DNA of 64,000 nt from Euglena gracilis (taxonomy: Eukaryota > Euglenida > Euglenophyceae > Euglenales), in assembly GCA_039621445.1 (NCBI GenBank), contig CP154957.1, positions 7,877,114 through 7,941,113 on the forward strand, given 5' to 3'. Position 1 is the first letter of the stretch. Each line of letters begins with the position of its first letter. The notes beneath the pieces were generated by a model, which saw only the letters and a program-made list of their open reading frames with translations, made no database searches and was not told the DNA's origin. Position numbers and translations under genes: made by a program. This document shows, piece by piece, positions 42,075-51,504 of this stretch.

Positions 42075-43804
42075 AAGCTGTATTGTGGAAACCATTGTCT
42101 GCCTTCCCAGAGGGGGGCTCAGCAAGGCGACCCATGTGGACCGGCAGCTTTCGCCTGGGGTGTACAAGACCTTTGTGAGGGCCTCTCACCTTTGGTCGAA
42201 TGGCAGGGATGGTACTTGGATGACGCCCATCTGCTGGGATCGCCAGCCCAACTGCACAATGCCCTTGCCTTCCTGATTCGCGAGGCAGCCACGCTTGGGT
42301 TGGCCGTGAACCCTGCAAAATGTCGATTGTGGGGACCAGCGTTCACATCAACAGAAGGTGTCCCTTGCATTCCCCCTGGCACGCCACAGGACAGCCCCCT
42401 ACATCAAATACCACTGACCGCCTTTGTTGCTGGTTCTGGTTTGAAAGTTTTGGGGGTCCCTGTCCACCACCCCCAAGATGACCGCTTCTGTGAAGAAGTT
42501 TGGAATAAGCGCATTGAAGACATCCGACGTTCTTGCACAGTACTTCAACACCTACCTCAATCGCATGTGCAATTCACCTTGCTTCGTTTTTGTTTATCTG
42601 CTTGCAAAGTGAATGACCTCTTGCGCGCCTGCAAAATCACCTCTGCAACAACGGCATGCAAGACATTGTCGGGAATTATTCGGGAAACATTCAGTAGCAT
42701 GGTCGGCTCCCCTTGCACCCCAGAAGAATGGTTGCAAGTTTCCCTGGCCATCAGATGCGGTGGAATGGGAATCTCCGATCCGCTATTTCAACGTGTACCT
42801 GCCAGATTGTCTCAAGTGGTGGACTTCTGTCGAAGAGCTCCCTCTGTCTTGGGCCTGCCCGCTGCCATGGACATCCTTCCCAAAGACGCTGACGATTGTT
42901 TACGGACAGCCCTCAATGAACTTGGTCAAATGGCCCCACTGCCACAATGGGCCACTGACAAAAATTTGATCTCTCAGGCACAGTCTCCACACAATTCACA
43001 ACGTTGGTGGAGACACTTCGGGACACATTGAATGGACCTGATGCTGTACGCTTTGCAAGCCAATGCCAACCACACGCTATGGCATGGGCCGCTTTGACAC
43101 CATCTCAAGGACTCCGCACCCTGTCACCCATGGCTGAATTCCGCTGCACACTTCGTTGGTCCCTCGGAATGACTCTCACACCAATGGAATCCGATCCCAA
43201 CCTCTGTCCCAAATGCTTTGGACAATCAGATTTTCTCGGACACCACCTCGTTTGCTGCAAATCAAACTTCATTACCCGGCGGCACGGGGCTGTCCAAGAT
43301 TTTCTGACAACCACAACACAGAAGGCAGGATTTACAGCCCGTAAAGAACAACGAGCTGATGACCGTTCCCGGCCTGGGGATATCTTCATTCCTCGCTTGG
43401 ACAGTGATGGACCCGTTGCAGTGGATGTGACAATCCGCCACACCCTTGCGCAAAGTCATCCGCTGCGAAGTGCAGAAAGCCTTTCACAATGGCAAACACG
43501 TCAGGAGGCTGAAAAGCATGCCAAATATGATGCAACATGCCAACGACTGGGCTGGCGGTTGACGCCATTCGTCATGGATTGCTATGGGGGCATGGGACAA
43601 GAAGCGCGCTCCTTGATGGCCACCCTCCTCAAGGCCCTTCTGGGGCAGCGGGAAGGGTGGCGGCGGCGGGCCGCAGAAGCAGACATTTGGCAAGGCCTGT
43701 CCTTCACACTTATCAGAGAAATCAGCAGACAGCTCGTTTGGAGCTTGTATTCTTCCAAAGATGAGATCACCCTGTCTTCTGCCCACTCACCATATTCTGT
43801 CTGA
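42075..43804 (+). pseudogene. Copy C retrotransposon, second half (RT catalytic core to endonuclease)
   Basis: The frame resumes directly after the insertion as KLYCGNHCLPSQRGAQQGDP, then the catalytic GWYLDDAH (42,207-42,227). A one-base slip near 43,010 moves coding to the frame that ends at the TGA at 43,804. That frame contains a CPKCFG...HHLVCC zinc knuckle (about 43,205-43,260). A PD-(D/E)XK nuclease follows (RPGDIFIP and VAVDVT at about 43,368-43,435, then KHAKY), and a tail (RLGWRLTPFVMDCYGGMGQE) like that of copy D. All catalytic-type positions look intact here. The defects are the insertion, one stop and at least two frameshifts. Confidence 0.9.
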
Positions 43805-45330
43805 AGGCCTTTGAGCACAAACTCTCAACCAAATAACCAACCTTGAACTCTCACCTGCCAAGTTTTTAACCCCTAGCTACCCCCTGAGCAGAGCCACACG
43901 CCGAGCCAAAGACAAATCAATGGGTCACATAGACGCGCAGAGAAGCAAAACACAACAAAAGCCAAAACCCGACACAAACACGCAATCCTGTGGCAAAAGC
44001 GGTACAAACGCCCCCCTCCCCGCCCAATATATATTGAAGGTGACCTTTGCTCATCTTCCACTAACCACTGACCTCCACACTCTCAACAAGTATCACTCAG
44101 TAGCTCTTTTGTACATTACACCCACAGTTTTATCTACCCGCGACCTGTGGCGGCACAGGGAGTCACAAGGGGGTTCCTCTTGTGGCGAGGGCCAAAAGAG
44201 ACGTTTCCCTGGGCCCGGGGCACGGTTTGGGTGAAGCTGTGCTACCCACCGTGAAAAGAGCCTCCCCCCCCCAAAAAAACTGATGCTACAGATCGCTGTT
44301 CTTCCCCCCCACAGATGCACCTCAGAAACTGATGAAGAAGTTATTTGTACCCATTGATAAGAAGGTGAAGTCTGAAACGGTGCAAGAATTGGCCTGAGCT
44401 GCTGAAGAAGTTCAACAGAGATAGGTTTATGTCCCTTACCAATCAAATGACTTTTTCCCCACATTCCAGGGCTCCCAAGACTGCAGGCACAGAGGCAGCA
44501 AATAAAAAATAAAGAACTTCACAGTGGAAGGTGTGATCCTGTCGCTTGTTCTGCTGAATTGCTCATTTCCAGTGAAAGTCGGCCATGTTGATCTTTTCCA
44601 CTGTTAGTCTGGGAAAATGAATCTTAATGAAAAGTCTGTGGCTGTTGCATCAAATGTCTGTGACATGCATCTGTGGCATCAAATGTTTTTTTAATGCAAC
44701 GTTCTGTCAAAGCCTGTTTGTGTTTTCCTCTTTCTGTGGGTATTTTCTGTGGCATCATTCCTGGCGAACATTTGACTGTGTATTGTTGACACTTGTTAAA
44801 ATCTGGGGGTGAACAGTGCAATTGTGTGTTTGGATGTATGTATTTTCATCAGGTGAATTGAGGAACTGAAGAACAATGAAGCAGGAGAAGATGTTTTGTA
44901 ACTGCTGCATTGTAATTTTTTTGTAACATAGCTCTTTTTTTGCTGCATTGTGTTTTGCAAATGGTGTCAGTGTGATAGACGAATTTCCTGTGTGTGAACC
45001 GTCTGAAAAATATTCAATGTGTTTTCACTGCTCAATGGTTGTTCTGGTAATGTGGTGTGTCATTTGGATGTGTGTGGTGGGCATTTGCGTGTGGTTTTTC
45101 TTGTGGATATGTGGTTGCCAATTTTCCACTCAACTTATTTTCCACCAGTGGCCAGTTTGGGGGCTGTCACAGGTGGCCCAATTTGGTAATGGGGGGGATT
45201 GGTGACAGGATGTTTGGCCAGTTTGGTGCCACAGGGTCCATCAAAGGCCACCTAGGAAAAAGGGTCCAGCGATGAACATTTTTCGATGTTTGGAGGCTTT
45301 TTTTGCACACGGAAACGGAGCACTGGAAAG
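43805..45330. other. Copy C 3' flank, then no gene recognised
   Basis: The first part after 43,804 is presumably copy C 3' UTR. A possible polyadenylation-type AATAAAAAATAAAG lies at about 44,501-44,514, but I found no target duplication. From 44,520 to 45,330 the sequence is T/G-rich and holds nothing I recognise. Confidence 0.4.
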
Positions 45331-45337
45331 TAGTTAA

Positions 45338-46693
45338 AAACGTGTTCAGCCCGCCAAATGCCTGCCCTGAAATTCGTGGTCATGAACACGTTTTCAATGA
45401 CGGCATTTGTGGCAATGACACGTTTTCAGTGACGGCATTTGTGGCAATGACACGTTTTCAGTGACGGCATCTGTGGCAAGGACACGTTTTCAGTGACGGC
45501 ATTTGTGGCAATGACACGTTTTCAATGAGGGCATTTGTGGCAACCCTGAGTAAAAAGCAAAAAACGCTGTCATGAAAAATCGGAGTGCGGTTGAGAGGCC
45601 GGGTGGTCCTCAACAGGTGAGGCGGGTCGGGGGCACTCTACAACACGACAACAAGAAGGCTTGGTTGCCTTGGCACAAGGACAGGGAAGGGACGAAAATC
45701 ACGGCACACGACAGGCTTTACACAAAAAAGAGCCATACTTTGGTGGCCGCCGCAAATCATAAGCGTTGGACCAGTTCACCCCCTTCAGCAACTGGTCCAA
45801 CACTTCAGGCTGCAACACGTCTGCTGGAGGCCGAACCGCCGTTGACACTGCCTTCCGCGCGCGTTCGCGCTCCAGGGAACGCGAAAAAATCTCGTTGAAC
45901 TGGGGGAATTGGCGCTCTGAGGAAGGCAACACTACTCCCTCGGTGGTTGTTTTGCGGAATGCCCGAGCGACGGCATTCACGTATGTCTGAAAAGAGGTTG
46001 CCGAACGATTCCCTGAAACGAACAAAGTTCCCGACTGCTGCTCACGTTGAGCCACACATTGTTCGATGACGCTCGCCTCATCGAACAACAGGCTGGGTTC
46101 CAGCTCCCATCCCGTCCAGGCAACAAAGAAAGCATCCAGCTCAGGATAACAGGCTTGCCGATGTTGACACAGTTTGGCGAACTCCAAACAGTTGGCAACA
46201 GCAGCAAGCTCTGCACCCAGGGTGCCGGACTTTTTCTTTGTATTGCCCTGTGCCAGCAAGGTGCCATGAAGGGGGTCAACCTTCGGCTTCTTGGCATCTT
46301 GCTGGTATACCGCAAGAGCAGCCAGGAACAGTTCCGTCCTAGGGGGAGGTGGCAAAAGACCATTCACAAAGTTTGCCGTGCGTTTAGCCATATTGGCAGG
46401 GCTGCGGGAAAAAGAAAAAAAGAAAGAAAAAAGGGGGGGGGTGACACGTTTTCAGTGACGGCATTTGTGGCAATGACACGTTTTCAGTGACGGCATCTGT
46501 GGCAAGGACACGTTTTCAGTGACGGCATTTGTGGCAATGACACGTTTTCAGTGACGGCATCTGTGTTCAGGCACGTTTTCAGTGAGGGCATCGTTTTTTG
46601 GGTCCGAATTTCACAAATTCGCGTTTTTGACCCCTTGCGTGAATCATGACCACGAATTTCAGGGCAGGCATTTGGCGGGCTCTGAAAACGTTT
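45338..46693. mobile_element. 1.36-kb TTAA-bounded TIR element with subterminal 32-bp repeats
   Basis: About 48-bp inverted ends (AAACGTGTTCAG...CCCGCCAAATGCCTGCC...) lie at 45,338-45,385 and 46,644-46,693, nearly identical apart from small gaps. TTAA lies just outside each end (45,334-45,337 and 46,694-46,697). Arrays of a 32-bp unit (GACACGTTTTCAGTGACGGC...) sit near both ends, in the same orientation: about five copies at 45,385-45,545 and four to five at 46,440-46,590. TTAA duplication is typical of piggyBac and Kolobok elements, but the ends do not match either family as I know them. Confidence 0.8.
45699..46391 (-). CDS. Hypothetical 230-aa protein of the TTAA element
   Basis: This is an open frame with an ATG start and ordinary composition, the only sizeable one between the two repeat arrays. 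The middle is helical and rich in Ala/Glu/Arg (FSRSLERERARKAVSTAV near 45,855), followed by EVLDQLLKGVNWSNAYDL and a final CKAC. The pattern of a helical bundle ending in 'L.PEVLDQLLKG' is reminiscent of the amino-terminal core-binding domain of tyrosine recombinases. The catalytic R-H-R-Y half is absent, and this resemblance is weak. I do not recognise the family. It may be a truncated transposase or recombinase. Confidence 0.5.
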   Translation of the reverse strand: MAKRTANFVNGLLPPPPRTELFLAALAVYQQDAKKPKVDPLHGTLLAQGNTKKKSGTLGAELAAVANCLEFAKLCQHRQACYPELDAFFVAWTGWELEPSLLFDEASVIEQCVAQREQQSGTLFVSGNRSATSFQTYVNAVARAFRKTTTEGVVLPSSERQFPQFNEIFSRSLERERARKAVSTAVRPPADVLQPEVLDQLLKGVNWSNAYDLRRPPKYGSFLCKACRVP

Positions 46694-46697
46694 TTAA

Positions 46698-46810
46698 ACA
46701 AATTGTGGCTGAGCCCAGATTTCAGCCTGAAAACGTGTTCAGGGGCCCCCTTCGGGGGCCCCTGGCTGAACACGTTTTCAGGCTGAAATCTGGGCTCAGC
46801 CACAATTTGT
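46698..46810. repeat. Long hairpin, about 52-bp arms, TTCG loop
   Basis: ACAAATTGTGGCTGAGCCC at 46,698 is inverted up to 46,810. The arms meet at GGGGCCCCCTTCGGGGGCCC, and the right arm has four extra bases. The arms contain TGAAAACGTGTTCAG, the same motif as the ends of the adjacent TTAA element, so the two are probably related. Confidence 0.9.
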
Positions 46811-46814
46811 GTAT

Positions 46815-47945
46815 AAAAAAAAACAGGTTTCTGTTTTTTCTTCCCAGTCCGCGAGCAGACACAAAAAAAAAAGGGGCGATAAGGTCTCTTACTGATTGCG
46901 ACGGACGTAACCCTGACGGCGAAGACAAAAAAAAAATCTGCGGAAAACAGGGCGACCGGATTTAATTCCCCGACTGGCGGGGGCTCACCGGAATAAATTC
47001 CTTGCGGTTTAATTCCTGACGTATTTAATGTACTTGCGGTTTTCGCCCGGGCCTGTATATGTGTGTATATATATATTTCTATTAAAGGCGCCATTGAGGT
47101 CTTGAGCAGTTTTTTCCCACCTCAAACCGCGTCCCCTCCACGTCCCCCCCGCGTCCCGGATTTTGGACGGGCACTTTTTTGGCTGACCAAAGGAAAACTG
47201 CATACAAATTTGGGTGACGCCAAAGAAAACACGCAGAGGTGGTTGGGCCACAGTTCTCCCCTGCGTCCCCCCCCCCGTCTCGAACCACCCCCAAAGAAAA
47301 ATAATAAAAGGATGAACTCAACATGGGCCTATATGCTTCAACAACCCATAATTTCTTGGTCAAAAAATGTACAAAATCGCCAATTTTGGTTGCTTTTCAT
47401 CAACCTTTTTGTTCAAAATCCAAAATTTCCCTTGACATGGTCCAAAAATGGGGAAAAAAATGCATGGTAATCACCTCCAGAGCCCGGGGGGGGGGGCAGA
47501 ATGGAATGGTGCGGTGCAGATGATATTCTCCATCGTTCAGGTCAGATGACTGCTATTGTGCCTGATGTGATTTCTCTAGATGCCAAAGATGGAACCAATG
47601 AGCCCAACACTGATCCCGGTGGTACAACCCAGTGATGACTATTTTGCTTTAAGCATTCAGTGCATTCTCTAATTTTCGTGTAGGCGTAGAAGCCCCGTTT
47701 CCCAAGCCGCTTGATTTCCCTCACCCCCCCCCCTTATTTGCCTAATTCTCTAATTGGCCTCCGGGACAAAATGGGCCAATTTCAGCAAGGCAGCGAAAAG
47801 AGCTCAGAAAACCTCCAACACCTTCGGTTTCAAAAATTTGCTGATAAGAAAAAGCCATGAATCCAAATATGTACAAAAAATCACCAAGTTTTCACAGGTA
47901 AAGAATCGCCGCTGACCTCAAGGCAAGGCAGAGCGCTCGTTTTTG
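46815..47945. other. No gene recognised
   Basis: The region contains CGCGTCCCC blocks (47,120-47,160 and 47,265-47,280) that are the complement of the GACGCGGGG arrays at the ends of the 10.35-kb insertion, and a short TA/TG microsatellite at 47,055-47,075. No coding similarity was seen. Confidence 0.4.
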
Positions 47946-47955
47946 GAGTGCCGAT

Positions 47956-48453
47956 CATACTTGCAGTTAGTGCGACCGGAAAAAATGTTACCGTGCGCCG
48001 CGACCACCGCGGAAAATTTTTTTTTGTAACCGGCAGCGCCGCGGCAAAATTTTTTCTGTGCGCCGCGAATGCCGCGGCACTGGTTTATGTGTGCGCCGCG
48101 ACCGCCGCGGAAACTTTTTTTTGGAAAAATTCAACGGGTGGGACTGGTGCTACCTTGGCAACACTTTGTTTTGCCAAAGCCCGGGTGAGCACCTTCTATC
48201 AATCTAATTGTTTCCACCAAAAAAATGTTGGGTGTTGTGTTGCTGCCAATACGTTCTTGAGCTGTGGGCAGAAAAATTTTTTGTGGCGCAACCACCGCGG
48301 AAAATTTTTCCGCTTGCGCCGCGACCACCGCGGCAATAAATTTTGCTCGTGCCGCGACAGCCGCGGCAAAAATCTTTCTGTGCGCCGCGACCACCGCGGA
48401 AAAAAATTTTTGCGCCGCGGCAGGAGCGCCGCGGCGCACTAACTGCAAGTATG
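47956..48453. mobile_element. 498-bp TIR element, perfect 19-bp TIRs and 8-bp duplication
   Basis: CATACTTGCAGTTAGTGCG (47,956-47,974) is exactly inverted at 48,435-48,453. GTGCCGAT flanks both sides exactly (47,948-47,955 and 48,454-48,461). The interior is an array of 'gcgccgcgaccaccgcgg' units separated by A/T runs, each a CCGCGG-type palindrome. There is no ORF of substance. The 8-bp duplication fits hAT or P-like elements, but the CATAC terminus is unlike the CAGGG hAT ends elsewhere in this window. Confidence 0.93.
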
Positions 48454-48639
48454 GTGCCGATGCGGCCAATTTCAGCAGAAAATGACAGAAAAATGACGTT
48501 TTTTTGGGTGTTTGTGACCAAAGTGGTGTTTTGCGCCTCCCAGGCGGTAACTGCTGCATTTTGCTCATGCTTGCCGCGGGCAAAATGGTTCCTGTCCCCC
48601 CCAGGGGTTAGGAGAGCCCCCCCCCCCCTGATTGTCCCC

Positions 48640-49440
48640 GAACTCCTCGTCAGGCCCGAGTTATTCACGCGCGGAAGGGGTCCAAACTTGGTAGGATTGG
48701 CCCCCCCAGACTCTGCCATTTCGGGCCCAAAAATTGATATTTTCAAAATATCTCGAAAATGATGCAAAATCAAAGGAAATGTCCGGAGACCTAAATTGAA
48801 GCCCTTGGAATGCCCCATCTACCGGTGTTTTGATTTCCCCGCAACTCCCTTTTCCGGATCCGGGTGGCCAAAGAACTTGGTTTTGGGCAATTTTTTTTCC
48901 CGATTTTTTTCGACTTTTTTTTGACCCAAAAATGACCCCAAGTCCATGGGATTCGGGCCCAAAACGGGGGACGGGGGTCAAAAAACGCTTGTTTTCGACT
49001 CTTAACACTTTTTCCGGGTCTGGGAGGCCGAAAAACATGCTTTTGGGCCAATAAATTTTTTTTCGATTTTTTTTGGATTTTTTTTTGGATTTTTTTCGCC
49101 CGAAAAAAGCGGCCAAGTCTGACAGTGGAAAAAGTGTACAAAATGTCCCAAATTGGCCAAAAAACGGCTGTATCTCGGGCCGAAAAGGAGCGTTTTTTGA
49201 CCCCCCGGCCCCCCGTTTTGGGCCCGAAACGGATGGAGTTTGGGTGATTTTGGGGTCAAAAAGTCGAAAAAAATCGAAAAATTTTATTTGCCCAAAACCA
49301 TGTTCTTTGGCTTCCGGACCCGGGAAAAGTGTTTTCGAGCCGAAAACGAGCGTTTTTCGATCCCTCCGCCCCCCGTTTTCGTTCCGAAACCAATGGAGTT
49401 TGGGTCATTTTCGGGTCAAAAAAGTCGAAGGGGGAGCACA
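48640..49440. repeat. Degenerate copies of the 13-18 kb satellites
   Basis: The segment 48,640-48,840 is an inverted relative of the 'tatctcgggct' satellite. The segments 48,840-49,080 and 49,190-49,430 are relatives of the 163-bp unit in alternating orientation ('gggaggccgaaaaacatg', 'cgagcgtttttcga'). Confidence 0.75.
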
Positions 49441-49499
49441 CAGCTGGCCGACGGCTGGCCGACGGCGTGACGGAAGCCGGGTCATGTTGTTAAGCTTAT

Positions 49500-50045
49500 T
49501 TCGGATTGCAAATCCCTAATGATGTGCCGGTTCCGAATTCTGAGAGGCAAATTCCTAATTTAGTGTGCCAATTCCTAATTTGAGGAGGAAATTCCTAATT
49601 TCACGTGTGAACTAATTTTGGGTGTAAAATACTAAAATTTGAGTGGTAATCCCTAATTCGGTGTGCAATGCCTAATTTTAAGTGGCAAATTAATGAAAAG
49701 GTTCCTAATTGAGGGGCAATTGCCTAATTTGGAGGGCCTAACTTTACTGCCTAATTTGGGATGCAGAATCCTTATTTTGAAAGGCAAATGTCTAATTTCA
49801 TGTGTCCATTCCTGTTTTTGAGTGGCAAATGCCTAATTTCGGGTGTAAAATACTGAAATTTGAATGATAATCCCTAATTTGGTGTGCCAATGCCTAATCT
49901 TGAGTGGCATTCCTAATTAATAAAAAGGTTCCTTCCTTTGAGGTGCAAATGCCTAATTTGGTGGGTCAATTCTGACAAATGCCAAATATTGGGGCAAAGT
50001 CCAAATTTTTGGTGGAGATTTTTTTTGAGAGGCACGTGTCCCATT
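49500..50045. repeat. Degenerate 'attcctaattt' tandem repeat
   Basis: About twenty imperfect units of 25-35 bp built on CCTAATTT, 'gtgtgccaatg' and 'gagtggcaaat'. The same phrases occur at 40,325-40,495 inside the 1.66-kb element. Confidence 0.8.
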
Positions 50046-50465
50046 TTTAAGTGGCACATCCTAATGGTGGGAAAACCCTCGAATGGCCATTGCCGATTTT
50101 GGGCATATTTTCTGGTTATTTTGAATTCTTTACACAAAAATTCATCCATTTTCAGCCATTAGGGTTTGTCTGGGCCATTTTCTGCCGCTTCACAGCACAC
50201 GGGACAGTGGTTGTGCCATTGTTTGGTCAGTCCCTCAAGATGACCATGAAATTGACCCAAACTGGACCAAATTGGTTGAAATTGGTCAAGAAATTCCAAA
50301 ACTGCCAAAATGAACAAAAAATGCAAAAATCCCCAAATGCAACCTCAATGCAACCTCCAACAACGATAAACATGACCTTGAAGGGTGGTTATTGAGGTTC
50401 ACCACCACAAGGATGTGGTACCTCATTTTCCTGTGAGTCACACCGGTGGCCGACGGCGTGCTCCC
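50046..50465. other. No gene recognised
   Basis: A/T-rich single-copy-looking DNA without a convincing open frame or repeat terminus. Confidence 0.4.
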
Positions 50466-50469
50466 CCCC

Positions 50470-50720
50470 AAAAAATCGACTTTTTTGCCCAAAACCATGT
50501 TTTTTTTGTCCTCCCGGACCCGGATAAAGTGTTTTCGAGCCGAAGACGAGCGTTTTTCGATCCCTCCGCCCCCGTTTTCGGTCCAAAACCAATGGACTTT
50601 GGCTCATTTTCGGGTCAAAAAAGTCGAAAAAATTTTTTCCCCCAAAACCATGTTTTTGGGCCTCTCAGACCCGGAAAAAGTGCTTTCCAGCCGAAAACGA
50701 GCGTTTTTCGACCCCTGCCA
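50470..50720. repeat. Degenerate 163-bp satellite relatives
   Basis: Two inverted-orientation relatives carry 'ccgaagacgagcgtttttcg' and 'ccaaaaccatgttttt' blocks. Confidence 0.7.
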
Positions 50721-50901
50721 GCCAGCTTTGTTCTGAGTCCCTTACATTTTAATCGAAAAACTTCCATGCAGGGAGCCGGTTTGAACAGGGCATCAAATTG
50801 GCGCGCATATTAAGAGCTCATTACTGTTCAAAACCTGGTGAGGGTGAAATGATTCCCCTGGAATTTTGCATTTATTAAAAAATGATTCGGCGCCTCAAAT
50901 A

Positions 50902-51085
50902 CCCTCACCGCCCCCCTCAAAGTGGCCACCCCCCCCAAAGTGGTCAAAATTTTGGCAAATTTTGTTGACCCCCCACAGTGGCCACTTCTACTCCGCAGCG
51001 AAGGCGCTGAAGACCAATATTGACCCCAAAAGTGGTCTCCCCCCCCCCCCCCAGAGGGTGGCCACTTTGAGGGGGGGGGTGAGGA
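50902..51085. mobile_element. 184-bp TA-flanked MITE with CTCAAAGTGGCCACC ends
   Basis: CCCTCACC + C run + CTCAAAGTGGCCACC on the left is inverted as GGTGGCCACTTTGAG + G run + GGTGAGGA on the right, a TIR of about 29 bp. TA lies on both sides (50,900-50,901 and 51,086-51,087). Confidence 0.85.
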
Positions 51086-51504
51086 TAGTTTGGGCTTGTC
51101 AGCCAGGTATTGTTGTAAAAACTGGTATAGCCAGGTATGCGATCGAGAATTTATGCATGCCGGAGGGTCAAAAAGTGAATTTTTTTTTGCTGAAAAATTT
51201 TTTGGTGGCAGGGTGATAATTTCCTTTTTGTGCAATTTCCGGACAGGCAAAAAAAAACAAAATTTTCATAATTGGACCATTGGACCACCAATTGTCTCCA
51301 AACCTCCCTCCCAACGATCCATTTATGGGGGTCCAATTTTTGAACTCAATCTCTTTTATGCTGCAATTATCAGATCAATAATGAGGTCCTGAGAAACATA
51401 GGTTTTCATCCGTTCTACCAAGAATTCGGAAGACTGCAAATTTGAATAACAACAAGTCATTATTGTTGTCACCAATGGTGATCCTGTCATCCGCTGTCTT
51501 CCAG

